Shown: piece after piece, positions 9,149 through 18,153 of the stretch
How the letters are laid out: each line of letters starts with the position of its first letter
Position numbering within the stretch: the stretch's first letter is position 1
NCBI GenBank assembly: GCA_017792465.1
Contig: CP051234.1
Coordinates: 2,110,606-2,174,605, forward strand
DNA: 64,000 nt
DNA from: Filomicrobium sp.
GTDB taxonomy: Bacteria > Pseudomonadota > Alphaproteobacteria > Rhizobiales > Hyphomicrobiaceae
Direction: 5' to 3'
Notes under the pieces: model-generated
Told to the model about the DNA's origin: nothing
The model's input: only the letters and a program-made list of their open reading frames with translations
Database searches by the model: none
Made by a program: the position numbers and the translations under genes

Positions 9149-10936
9149 GTGTCAAAAATAGTGACAACGCAATTGCCGACTTGGCGCCGTCCTTTTGGCA
9201 AGCTTGGAAAAAAGCTCGATCCGTTCACGCGCCCCCTTATGTTGTTGGTCGGGCTTACGGTGGTGCTGGGGTCTTTGATCGATGGGACGCCGACGATTGC
9301 ATTCGGTGGCAAGGCCGCACAGCCTGAGTATCGTCTTGACCTGTTGGATCGCGTCAGACTTAGAGTGTTCGAATGGCGCCCCGCGCTGGATGAGGTTTTC
9401 GAATGGAAAGCGCTCAATGACGAGTACTCGGTCGGGCCGAACGGCGAGATCTCCGTTCCCCTGCTGGGCCAAATCCCAGTATCCGGGAAGACCCTTACGC
9501 AGGTTTCCGATGAAGTTGGAGACATGATCCGGACCAGGATCGGCATCGCCGCCGTTCCCAAGATTTCCGTCGAGATCGTTCGCTACCGTCCGTTCTATAT
9601 CACCGGCCAGGTGCAGAAACCCGGGGAATACGACTTCCGGCCGCAACTGACCGTTCTACAGGCCGTCAGTCTTGCCGGCGGAATCAACCGCAACGCGGCT
9701 GAGCAAGACGCCGGCAAGGACCTCATCAGCTTTCGCGGCGAACTCAATCTTCTCAACCGCAAATACGTTTCGCTCTTGGCCAGACGTGCACGTTTCGTTT
9801 CGACGCTGAACGGCGCCGACAAGATCAAATTCCCAAAAGAGCTTGTCGAACGGCAGTATCAAACGGGGCAGGTGCTTGATCATGAATCGGCATTGTTCCG
9901 CGCCGACAAGGCCGGTTTCAAAGCCGATCTCGTCAATCTGGAAACGCGCAAGGACTACCTGACGGAAGCGGTTCAGTCTTTGCAGCAGCAGCTCGACAAC
10001 CAAGACGCCGAGCGTACGCTGGCGCGGGAAGAACTTTCAAAGGTCGAGCGTTTGGTCTCGCGCAAATTGACCGTCGAACCTCGCCGTCTTGCTGCGCAAA
10101 AGAACGTCTATCAGCTCGAAGGGTTGCGGCTGCGGCTGCAGGGTGAGTTGTTGAACGCCAGGCAAAGGATGGAAGAAGTCGAGGCCGAGATGGCCAAGCT
10201 GCGCAATGAGCATAGCAACAAATCAATCGCCGGCTTGCGCGACACTCAGGCAGAAATTGACGAAGTTCTGGAACGCATGAACACGCTGGATGTGTTGTAC
10301 AGCAATGCCGCGACACTCGCGCCGGCGGCTGCCATGGCGTTCAATACAGAAAGCATTGAAGCGAAGTACGAGATTGTGCGGACGTCAGGCGGCTACAGCA
10401 AAGTGATTGCCGTTGATGAATCGGCGCAGATCAAGCCTGGTGACACCGTCAAGGTCAAGCTCGTCCGCCCCGAAGAGAACGCGATGAAGCCGATGGCCGG
10501 CCTATTCCCGCGGGATATCCCTCAGCCGGACCTGATCGCGCCAGCTTCACAGGACGATGCGGGCGGCAGATATTATTCTGCCGAGCCGGAACGCGTTTCG
10601 CCAGCAGTTGACGGACGGCAGGCGCAGAGAACGAAGCCGCTTCACCGAGGCAAATCGGCACTTGAGATAATCTTTGAGCGCGATCCGACACGCGGGATTG
10701 CTGAAGAAGTGCCGTCGTCTTCCTGGCCCGCCTTGCAGAGCCGGCCTGGCAATCCTGACATGCGCCCGTCCAAACCGGAAAACTTCGATAAGGAAGCCAA
10801 ACAGGAACGCGCAATCGGCAAAGGCGCGATGCTTGGAACCTCGATCGTTCCGCTTCCTGTCCGCCGTCCGGCTTCTCCGGTTGAAGAGGCAATGATTTTT
10901 CCTGAGCGCTCGCCGATGCATGTTGCTCAATTCTAA
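9149..10936 (+). CDS. Polysaccharide export protein, ExoF/Wza-like, with long coiled coil
   Basis: A 595-residue protein. After an N-terminal hydrophobic segment (about residues 30-45) come a poly-export domain (YRLDLLDRVRLRVFEW onward) and an SLBB-like domain (YITGQVQKPGEYDF), which in this family form the envelope channel for capsule or EPS. Residues about 230-400 form a long charged coiled coil. A Pro/Arg-rich tail of about 150 residues, without known domains, follows. This is well longer than typical ExoF (about 400 residues). The start is GTG 9149, with AAGGAG 12 bases upstream. It has no lipobox, so it may be anchored in the inner membrane rather than act as an outer-membrane lipoprotein. 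Confidence 0.85.
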   Translation: MSKIVTTQLPTWRRPFGKLGKKLDPFTRPLMLLVGLTVVLGSLIDGTPTIAFGGKAAQPEYRLDLLDRVRLRVFEWRPALDEVFEWKALNDEYSVGPNGEISVPLLGQIPVSGKTLTQVSDEVGDMIRTRIGIAAVPKISVEIVRYRPFYITGQVQKPGEYDFRPQLTVLQAVSLAGGINRNAAEQDAGKDLISFRGELNLLNRKYVSLLARRARFVSTLNGADKIKFPKELVERQYQTGQVLDHESALFRADKAGFKADLVNLETRKDYLTEAVQSLQQQLDNQDAERTLAREELSKVERLVSRKLTVEPRRLAAQKNVYQLEGLRLRLQGELLNARQRMEEVEAEMAKLRNEHSNKSIAGLRDTQAEIDEVLERMNTLDVLYSNAATLAPAAAMAFNTESIEAKYEIVRTSGGYSKVIAVDESAQIKPGDTVKVKLVRPEENAMKPMAGLFPRDIPQPDLIAPASQDDAGGRYYSAEPERVSPAVDGRQAQRTKPLHRGKSALEIIFERDPTRGIAEEVPSSSWPALQSRPGNPDMRPSKPENFDKEAKQERAIGKGAMLGTSIVPLPVRRPASPVEEAMIFPERSPMHVAQF

Positions 10937-11038
10937 TGAGACGGGTGGCGCGCTCTCGCACGGTGGTCAGGCAATGGTAACTGTGACCTGGCACGGCGCG
11001 CTCGCCGCCCCATTCGATGCTTGAGGATATTGCCAATC

Positions 11039-12064
11039 GTGACCACCACAAACGGCAAACGAAAGCTCTGGCTCGATGCAGCCAAGGGCATTGGTATTGT
11101 CCTCGTTGTGTTTGGGCATTCCGCAGATGGGTTGTTCTCGGCTGGGCAGCTTGCACGATCAGGCGCGATCGGCACGGCGTTCTTCCTGATCTACACCTTC
11201 CACATGCCGCTGTTCTTCTTCCTTTCGGGGCTGACAATTCCCAAGAGCCTTGGAAGGGGTTCTACGCCATTCTTGAAGGATAAGCTGGCGACAATCGCCT
11301 ATCCCTACCTTATCTGGTCATTGATCCAGGGCACTATTCAGCTGCAAGTCGCCTCACATCTCAATCATGGGATGACGATCTGGTCGCTTGTTGCGATCCC
11401 CTGGAGCCCCATCGGGCATTTCTGGTTTCTTTACGCGCTGATGGTTTGCCATCTTGTCTCGGCGCTGCTGGCTCGCCGACCCGGTGTGGCACTGGCGGTG
11501 ATCCCGCTTGGATTTATCGTCAATTCGATCTCTCCAAGCATCTTTGGCAGCATCATCGCGTATCATCTGCCGTTCTACATTGCCGGCTGGCTATTGTCGT
11601 CGCAGGTGATGAACTGGAACACCGGCATCGGTCGGGAAGCGCTCCGGCTGATTGCATGGCTTGCCGCCGCGTTCGCCGTTTCGGCCGCGATTGCGGCATA
11701 TTCCCTGGACTTCCAGGTCTACTATGCCTGGGTGACGATACCGGCTGCGGTCGCCGGCACTTTGCTCGTCATCGCGGTTTCGAAAACGTTCGACCTGAAG
11801 AGCTCAAGCTTGATCGTCGTTCTCGGACGGTGCTCGCTGGCGATTTACGTCATGCACATCATGGTGGTTGGCGGCACCCGGATTATCCTGACCAAGAGCG
11901 GGCTTGTCAGCGATCCTGTTGTGGTGCTTGCCGTCTCGACGGTCTTCGGCCTCACCGCTCCGCTCATTGCTCTTCAACTGCTGGAACGCTTCGGATTGGC
12001 GGAAGCGGTCGGTCTGGGGCGCATCCATCAAGGCGCCAAAGACGCCAAGCCGTCGCTCGCCTGA
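11039..12064 (+). CDS. Membrane acyltransferase (Acyltransferase 3 family)
   Basis: About 341 residues with roughly ten transmembrane helices and the family start KLWLDAAKGIGIVLVVFGHS, in which the D-x-x-x-G-I-x-I pattern and catalytic-type His are visible. Further in is the FHMPLFFFLSGL motif. Enzymes of this family add acetyl or succinyl groups to sugars of surface polysaccharides. The start is uncertain: GTG 11039 has GAGGA about 11 bases upstream, while TTG 11021 and TTG 11030 are alternatives. It lies 102 bases after the export-protein gene on the same strand, so it is probably in the same operon. Confidence 0.85.
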   Translation: MTTTNGKRKLWLDAAKGIGIVLVVFGHSADGLFSAGQLARSGAIGTAFFLIYTFHMPLFFFLSGLTIPKSLGRGSTPFLKDKLATIAYPYLIWSLIQGTIQLQVASHLNHGMTIWSLVAIPWSPIGHFWFLYALMVCHLVSALLARRPGVALAVIPLGFIVNSISPSIFGSIIAYHLPFYIAGWLLSSQVMNWNTGIGREALRLIAWLAAAFAVSAAIAAYSLDFQVYYAWVTIPAAVAGTLLVIAVSKTFDLKSSSLIVVLGRCSLAIYVMHIMVVGGTRIILTKSGLVSDPVVVLAVSTVFGLTAPLIALQLLERFGLAEAVGLGRIHQGAKDAKPSLA

Positions 12065-12391
12065 GCAGCGAACCCTTCACTTCAATCTTCTTAGACGATC
12101 CGACCTAGGGAAAGGCGGGGCGCGCGTCCATCCTTGCACGGGCGACAGAGCGGCGAAGGATCGGTTGTATTGGATTGATGAGATGATTGGTCGTTTTCCG
12201 CTTTGATCGATGCGGCCGATCAGGACAGGAGCAAGCGATCTAAAGGCCCTTCCCCGTCCTGCCGATCAACCATCCTGCCAGACCAAGCGTCGAGCCCTTA
12301 TGGTGTGGTGTGTCGTCGGCCCGCCATTCGTAGCGACGACCGCTGCCAATCTCAAGGCGGCGGCCGAAAGCCAAGCGAAACAAAGACTGCC
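12065..12391. other. Convergent intergenic region
   Basis: About 327 bases between the 3' ends of the acyltransferase and the convergent glycosyltransferase-like gene. No strong terminator hairpin or gene was recognised. Confidence 0.4.
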
Positions 12392-13381
12392 CTAAGCCGT
12401 AAACAGGTCTTTGCGCTCGTCCAGGAAAGGCAGCATCTCTTGGTATTGACTGTTGGCGCTGAAGCGTCCGACGAGAAGATCGGCGGCGATAACAACCGGG
12501 CGGGACTGGGCCATCGCTTCGCAGCAGAAGTGGCACTGGTCGGTGTCGGATGTATCCCTGCCGATCATGACCCGGCGTCGAAATACAGGAAGATAACCGC
12601 CGTCTTCCCAGAACTTCCTCTTGAATGCGATCAGACCGGTATCGTAGCGCACGGGTGCAAGGAGGATCTTGTCCGGGGAACTGGCCAGCCGCTTGGCTGT
12701 GCGCTCAAGGGGGGCCGTATGCTCCCAGATCCAGCGCACGATTTCGGTATCGGTTTCGGCAAAGGCTTTCGCCTGGCCGGCGCCGCCCGTGCCAAACTTG
12801 TTCTCGAATTCCTCCAGCAAGCCCAATGAATTCAGCACAATGGGCGCGGCAAAGGAATCGATCGGGACGAGCGGGGCGATGAAACCGGGCTCGTATCCGG
12901 TATCCTTTTCCACGGCATAGAACCGATCGACGAGAGCGGGCAAGACGGATCGCGGCAGGAAGCAATCCTCTTCAATTTTGACGATGAGTTCGGCGTTGGG
13001 ATGAAGCTTGTAGCAAATGTTCTGGGCCAGGGCGGGATCGTCGGTTGCCGTGCTCAGGTAACTCCAGCCGCGCGCCTTGCAAAATTCACTGAGGAAGTTG
13101 CTGTAAACGCCGGGCGAGGTCAGGCACACATCGTTGTCGCCCATGGCGGCCTCAAGCCTTGGCAGGGTGTAGGGCCAAAGTTCGGGCTTGCGACCGATCA
13201 AGGCGCATAACAATGCATCGTGCCCTACCGCTCCTTTCTCGAAGCGGTAGTAGTCTGTCGTGCGCCAGCGCTTTTCGAAAGCCCGGACATAGTGTTTGAG
13301 AAATCGGTACAGGCTTGCGGCTGGAGAAGGCTCGGCTAGCGCCAACTGTCCTTGCTTTTCGATCTTTCCAAACTGATACAC
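12392..13381 (-). CDS. Putative glycosyltransferase, GT-A-like
   Basis: A 329-residue soluble protein. The acidic segment LIVKIEEDCFLPRSVLP (about residues 132-148) resembles the D-x-D region of GT-A glycosyltransferases. The region around residue 254 (PVRYDTGLIAFKRKFWEDGG) resembles the acceptor-side segment of GT2-like proteins. The position inside the EPS locus supports that reading. The start is a GTG at 13381 with GGGA about 8 bases upstream; there is no better ATG in frame. It is convergent with the acyltransferase and its promoter must lie in the AT-rich gap at 13382-14239. The family assignment is only moderately secure. Confidence 0.6.
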   Translation of the reverse strand: MYQFGKIEKQGQLALAEPSPAASLYRFLKHYVRAFEKRWRTTDYYRFEKGAVGHDALLCALIGRKPELWPYTLPRLEAAMGDNDVCLTSPGVYSNFLSEFCKARGWSYLSTATDDPALAQNICYKLHPNAELIVKIEEDCFLPRSVLPALVDRFYAVEKDTGYEPGFIAPLVPIDSFAAPIVLNSLGLLEEFENKFGTGGAGQAKAFAETDTEIVRWIWEHTAPLERTAKRLASSPDKILLAPVRYDTGLIAFKRKFWEDGGYLPVFRRRVMIGRDTSDTDQCHFCCEAMAQSRPVVIAADLLVGRFSANSQYQEMLPFLDERKDLFTA

Positions 13382-14239
13382 AGGGGCATCCCGTCAATAA
13401 TTTAAGAAGGTCGAACTGTGCGCCAAAATCCAGGGCTCTCCCGCACAATCAGCAGGCGAATTTTCGTTGAACCAGCCTTACTGCCGGTCATGTAAGCTGC
13501 CCGCTACTACCCAAAATTCTGCCTTCGTTCTCCGTAATCAGCCAGTGCCGAATTCGATCACTTTGAACGGCGAAAAATAGGTATGAAGAAAAACTGTCTG
13601 TGCACCGCACCATCGACGTTGCACGGAAAATTGGCAGTCGGCCCAAAATATAACCTCTACTTACTTTTAACATCGTTCATCTTCATTTTCCCGCCGAACT
13701 AGAATTTTCAGCTGGGTCACACTGCAACGCTATCGATGGCTCAGAGCGCTGAATTCATCTTATGTCACAGCTCTAGTCTGCGGTATCTGTGAACATTTTT
13801 TAGTTCACTGGACCCCTTGAGATACCACTTCGTTGGTAGGTTGATGCGTCCCAGGAAATTTTCTATCTTCAGGCTAAACGCTATTCAGATCAAACCTATA
13901 CTACTCAACAACAGCAAAATTTCGCAAAATTGTCTGATTTTTATTTACCTTTAGACCCAGATCCAAGCATTATTCGAGAATAATCAAGAACCAATCCGAA
14001 AGTAAAAAATTTTTTTTACTTATTTCAACATGCCCAATCAGTTGCATAGGGTCATTGAACCTACGGCTAGCAAGGATAGCATCTGTCTGTTTCCTGAAAG
14101 CTGTATGGTGCAGCGCAGCAATGTCCGAAATGGGTAATCCAGCATCCTAGAAATACAAAAAAATGCGGTTTAGCATCGTTAAATCCTCAGTAACGTTTGG
14201 CGTATTCGATGCGCCATTTTGACAACCGGAGTGACGCGT
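13382..14239. other. AT-rich 858-base gene-free region
   Basis: The longest gap in the EPS locus. Much of 13480-14220 is clearly richer in A+T than surrounding DNA, with many A and T runs. It separates a leftward glycosyltransferase gene from the rightward LuxR-type regulator, so it must contain both promoters. It includes the A/T palindrome at 14000-14021. No convincing protein-coding gene or known RNA was found in it. Confidence 0.6.
14000..14021. promoter_or_regulatory. Perfect A/T-tract palindrome
   Basis: Two 10-base arms (AAGTAAAAAA and its reverse complement) separated by two T's form a perfect inverted repeat about 220 bases upstream of the LuxR-type regulator. Consecutive A- and T-tracts of this kind curve DNA and attract nucleoid-associated proteins. 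It could also act as a weak terminator. The function is inferred only. Confidence 0.35.
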
Positions 14240-15058
14240 ATGAGTACAGGCATAAGTTGTGTTTCCGGAGAAGAAGCGTTCGATGAGTTTGGCGATACCG
14301 AAACGGTTAATGCTCAAAAAATTGCTACCACTTCGGGTTCAGGACAGTCTTCCCGCCCAACGGTTCAAGACGTCGGGAATAGCGGTATCGACCTGTCCCG
14401 CGAAGCAGGTCACATCGTATTCGCCCACCCGGTGAAGCTGTTCAGAGACTGTTTCAAGCGCGCCCTTCAAGAGACGTGTCGGTACGAGATCAAGGACTAT
14501 TCAAGCGTCCAACAAGCTGTCGAATGCATCGATTACGACAAGACGGTTTTGGTGGTCCTCGGACTTCGCCCGGGTTTTGTACCCACCGAGTTTGAGTGGC
14601 TGGACACCATCAATGAAAAAATCGGTGACCGTCTTCCTGTTGTTGTGACGGGAGACTGCGAAGAACCGCATTTCGTCACCGAACTGCTCTCAAAAGGCGT
14701 TCGCGGATACATTCCGACAAGTCTCGATCTGGCGATTGTCGGCCATGCTCTCGGCTTGATTTCGGCGGGAGGCGTTTTTGCTCCGGCCAGCTGTCTGATG
14801 AACTTGCATTCCGAGCAGGGAACCCGAGGCGTTGCCAAGCCCGGCGATCACGCAGATCTGACGGCCAAGCAGATGGCTGTCGTCGAAGCGATCCGTCGCG
14901 GAAAACCCAACAAGACGATCGCCTACGAGCTCAACATGTGTGAGAGCACCGTCAAAGTTCACGTCCGCAATATCATGAAGAAGCTGCATGCCAGGAACCG
15001 CACGCAGATCGCCTACATTGCAAATGAGATGTTCAACGAACAGCGTACCGCGCTCTAA
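14240..15058 (+). CDS. LuxR/NarL-family regulator with degenerate receiver domain
   Basis: A 272-residue protein. The N-terminal 50 residues have no recognised fold. Residues about 58-190 align with a NarL-type receiver domain, but the acidic pair is replaced (VFAHP where DDHP is expected), the phosphorylated Asp is Gly (VVLGLRPG) and the switch Lys is Thr (GYIPTS). The C-terminal LuxR helix-turn-helix is intact (DLTAKQMAVVEAIRRG, then STVKVHVRNIMKKL). It should bind DNA without control by classical phosphorylation. The start at ATG 14240 has GGAG 9 bases upstream. Its place between EPS operons suggests it controls them. Confidence 0.85.
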   Translation: MSTGISCVSGEEAFDEFGDTETVNAQKIATTSGSGQSSRPTVQDVGNSGIDLSREAGHIVFAHPVKLFRDCFKRALQETCRYEIKDYSSVQQAVECIDYDKTVLVVLGLRPGFVPTEFEWLDTINEKIGDRLPVVVTGDCEEPHFVTELLSKGVRGYIPTSLDLAIVGHALGLISAGGVFAPASCLMNLHSEQGTRGVAKPGDHADLTAKQMAVVEAIRRGKPNKTIAYELNMCESTVKVHVRNIMKKLHARNRTQIAYIANEMFNEQRTAL

Positions 15059-15620
15059 GCCGTTACGACCTGGACACTCACGATTATTGCGGGACTGACG
15101 AAGATAGATAACTAGCTCCACTTGAAGAACTGCTCGACGCAGACCTGAAGACGAGGCTGCACACGCAAGGCTACAATCGATCGGAACGCCGGGGTTTTGG
15201 CGCTTTCCCAATTCATTTGGCTTTCGCGTTCACTCGATCCAGACATGGCTGCCCCCGACGACTTTGGCGCGATCTTCGAGTTTGCGCCCCAGTGCTACGC
15301 GTGCACACACGGTCCCATGATTTTGCGGAATGCGTGAATGGCTGCCTAGATGGCTGGATGTCCTTGAAATGGTAGGCCGAACTTGGTCGACCGCAGACCT
15401 CCGGCGCAGAGGCGTTTTTTGAGCCGGCGCCTGTCCCTCCCCAAAACCGATGTCGGAATAGATCTTTTTCGCGCAACGCTTTACCCGCCTTACCTCATAC
15501 GGGTGATGCCCGCAGTATCAGCGTGCGGTGGGTACACATAATGAGGCTGTTGTACCTTTCCTGCTCCGCACCGACCATTCCATACAGGAAAATCGCAATG
15601 CGCGGAGGCAGTGGCTGACA
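15059..15620. other. Intergenic region upstream of the priming transferase
   Basis: About 560 bases between the regulator and the sugar transferase, both read rightward. It presumably carries the promoter of the priming transferase operon and perhaps a regulator-binding site. No gene, clear promoter or terminator could be assigned. Confidence 0.4.
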
Positions 15621-16523
15621 ATGCATGGCTCATTTCGGACGACGAGCGCCAACGGATTGATCCGGCCTGAGATGGCGATGCCCTTTGCGCCTTCGGGCCA
15701 GGCCGCATCGATTGCCAGCCCTGCCTCATTCAATTTCGCCGACGACAGAGTACGCTACATTCACCTGGTCGTTCCAGGCCTCGGCCTTGATCTATCGCCC
15801 TGGCTGGCTTTCGTGGCCGGCCTGCTCTTCGACTTCGTCTTTGCCATTACCGATGCCGTCGACGCGACGGGGCGGTCATTTGCGCGGCACTTTCAGAATA
15901 TTTCGTCGTCCGTCGGTGGGTTTCAAAAGCGTATTCTCGATCTTCTCGTCGTCATACCTTCCATCATCCTTCTTGCTCCAGTGATGCTGATCGTCGGCTT
16001 GGTCGTCCGCTTCAGCATAGGTAGTCCGGCGATTTTCGCGCACACCCGTGTCGGCTACAAAGGCACCCCCTTCAAGTGCCTGAAGTTCCGGACGATGGTC
16101 GTCAATGGCGACGAAGTTCTGCGCAAGCATCTGGCCCAGCATCCTGAAGCCGCAGAAGAATGGGCGGAGACGAGGAAGCTGCGCGATGATCCCAGAGTGA
16201 CGCCGCTTGGCCACTTTTTGCGCAAGACAAGCCTCGACGAACTGCCGCAGCTCTTCAACGTGCTGGCAGGAGACATGAGCTGCATTGGTCCGCGCCCGAT
16301 CGTGACCGATGAACTGGCAAGATACGGAAAACAGCAGGACCGATATCTCAAAACTCGTCCCGGCATTACCGGTCTGTGGCAGATCAGCGGCCGGAGTTCG
16401 ACGAGCTACAAACGCCGCGTTGCCCTCGACACGCTTTATGTCAGGCGCTGGTCGCTCTGGCGGGATATCGCGATTGGCGTTCTCACTATTCCTGCCGTCT
16501 TCAGCACCAAGAATTCCGCCTGA
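15621..16523 (+). CDS. Undecaprenyl-phosphate sugar phosphotransferase (ExoY/WcaJ C-terminal type)
   Basis: About 300 residues. The enzyme moves a sugar-1-phosphate onto undecaprenyl phosphate, the first step in building an EPS repeat unit. The family motifs are all present: a membrane-entry helix (LLVVIPSIILLAPVMLIVGL), CLKFRTM, KTSLDELPQLFNVL and RPGITGLWQ. It is the short ExoY-like form, with no five-helix N-terminal domain; instead about 100 poorly conserved residues with one hydrophobic stretch come first. ATG 15621 follows a GGAG at a rather long distance; a GTG at 15528 would add 31 residues. It is followed after 96 bases by the polymerase-like gene. Confidence 0.9.
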   Translation: MHGSFRTTSANGLIRPEMAMPFAPSGQAASIASPASFNFADDRVRYIHLVVPGLGLDLSPWLAFVAGLLFDFVFAITDAVDATGRSFARHFQNISSSVGGFQKRILDLLVVIPSIILLAPVMLIVGLVVRFSIGSPAIFAHTRVGYKGTPFKCLKFRTMVVNGDEVLRKHLAQHPEAAEEWAETRKLRDDPRVTPLGHFLRKTSLDELPQLFNVLAGDMSCIGPRPIVTDELARYGKQQDRYLKTRPGITGLWQISGRSSTSYKRRVALDTLYVRRWSLWRDIAIGVLTIPAVFSTKNSA

Positions 16524-16619
16524 TCAACGTGGCCCGTCGCAAGCCCGCAAAGCACTGCGCGTGCCCCGGGCCGGGCTCCCAATCCAGATAGGCCGCATGC
16601 GAAACAGGACGCCGCCCGA

Positions 16620-18098
16620 ATGCAGATTTCACTCATAGGCGCGCTGATCTTTGTGGCCCTGTTGATTCTCGATCGTTTTTTTCGCGGCCAGCTGATCGTT
16701 GCCTTGATGGCCTCTTTGGCCTTCGGGGCAACTGCCGTCTTCACGCTTTCAAGTCTGGGAGGCGCCAGTCCTCCGGTCTTCACGCTGATGCCGCTGGTGA
16801 TGGGTGGCGTTGCAATCTTCCAGAAACAGATTTTTCGGGAGCTTGCCCGCGTTTTCCGCGATCATCCTGCATCGACCTGGTCGGTCTTGATCCTGATGGT
16901 CGTGGTGTTTTGCGGAGCGTTCATCTCACCGCGGCTGTTTGCCGGGGAAGTCATCGTTTTTGTCGTCAACCGCTCGGACGTCAACGGTGGTGTCGAAGCG
17001 GCACTTCTTAGTCCGTCGACCTTCAATATTACCCAGGCCGGTTATCTTGCGATCAGTGCATTCACTTATTTGATGATTGCGACCATCCTCCAGCGCGAGC
17101 GATCGCTTGAGACGATCAAAATCGGCTTTCTGAGCTGGGCTGCTGTCATTGCGCTCTCGGGCTTGATCGACTTGTCAGCCAAAATCCTGGGCCTTGGCGA
17201 CGTTCTTGAGCCTTTACGGACCGCCAACTATGCGGCGATGACGGGGACGGAGTTTACACTTGCGGGCTTCTTTCGCGTTTCCGGGCTCTTCTCGGAGGCT
17301 TCGGCCTATGGAGCTTCGGCCGTCGCAGCGCTTGCATTCACCTTGACCTACTGGCGCTACACGCACAGCACCGGCGCTTTCTTCTTGTCGATGGTGCTCT
17401 TTGTGATGGTGTTGATGTCGACGTCATCGACCGCCTACGCGACGCTGGTCATGTGTTGTGGCTTCCTTTTTCTGTCTCTATTGTTCTCCATCGCGCAAGG
17501 TCGCATCCGCAGGAGCGATATCCAGCTTGCAGCGCTTGCCTTGGCTGGAGCTACATTCGCCATTGCAATTTTTCTCGCGGCGCCCGAACAGTTCGAACCG
17601 CTGGTCCGATTGATCGACGTTTCTTTGTTGTCGAAAGCAAGTTCAGACTCGGCCCTTGAAAGGTCGCTGTGGAACATGCATGCGCTTGAGGGACTGCTTC
17701 ACACCTATGGTCTTGGCGTCGGGATTGGCAGCACGCGCACGTCGAGCTGGGTTGTTGCCGTTGTTTCGCATCTTGGCGTCGTTGGCAGTGCGCTTGTCGG
17801 CTACCTGTGTCTGGTCGTTTTGTGTGGTGTCAATGAGCGTGATGCCAGCGCAGACATCATGCCGGACATCGCAGTCGCTCAAAGCGCGCGCGCCGCCACG
17901 GCTGCCTGGCTGTTCGCCGCGGCGCTTTCGTCTCCGAGCCCTGATCCAGGCGTCTTGTTCTTTGTCTCTCTGGCCAGCGTCCTTGCCTGCAAAAAGTGGG
18001 TGGGAGCAAGCACTGCAGCCGCCCGGCATGGCTTCACCAGACCGCTAAACCCTCCTCCTCATTCCTCCTCGGGCCTGCCGGGCGCGCAGCCGGCTTGA
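16620..18098 (+). CDS. O-antigen/EPS polymerase-like membrane protein (Wzy/ExoQ type)
   Basis: A 492-residue inner-membrane protein with about ten to twelve hydrophobic helices and one larger loop near residues 320-375 (LLSKASSDSALERS onward), the layout of Wzy-type polymerases. These proteins share little sequence, so the call rests on topology and position between the priming transferase and other assembly genes. In the cell it would join lipid-linked repeat units at the periplasmic face. The C-terminal 40 residues are Pro/Ala-rich. ATG 16620 is the first start in the frame. Confidence 0.65.
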   Translation: MQISLIGALIFVALLILDRFFRGQLIVALMASLAFGATAVFTLSSLGGASPPVFTLMPLVMGGVAIFQKQIFRELARVFRDHPASTWSVLILMVVVFCGAFISPRLFAGEVIVFVVNRSDVNGGVEAALLSPSTFNITQAGYLAISAFTYLMIATILQRERSLETIKIGFLSWAAVIALSGLIDLSAKILGLGDVLEPLRTANYAAMTGTEFTLAGFFRVSGLFSEASAYGASAVAALAFTLTYWRYTHSTGAFFLSMVLFVMVLMSTSSTAYATLVMCCGFLFLSLLFSIAQGRIRRSDIQLAALALAGATFAIAIFLAAPEQFEPLVRLIDVSLLSKASSDSALERSLWNMHALEGLLHTYGLGVGIGSTRTSSWVVAVVSHLGVVGSALVGYLCLVVLCGVNERDASADIMPDIAVAQSARAATAAWLFAAALSSPSPDPGVLFFVSLASVLACKKWVGASTAAARHGFTRPLNPPPHSSSGLPGAQPA

Positions 18099-18153
18099 CC
18101 GCCGTCAATATCAAGCAACCGCGCCGTCAGGCGCTCCTTAGTGGACTTTCAAT

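Noticed and set aside
13488-13673. 61-codon leftward frame in the AT-rich gap
   Set aside because: No ribosome site, unusual composition and position within a likely regulatory region.
7968-14210. GTATTCGAT string seen at about 7968 and 14202, as a shared operator
   Set aside because: Only nine bases and two copies without dyad symmetry; too weak without a genome-wide count.
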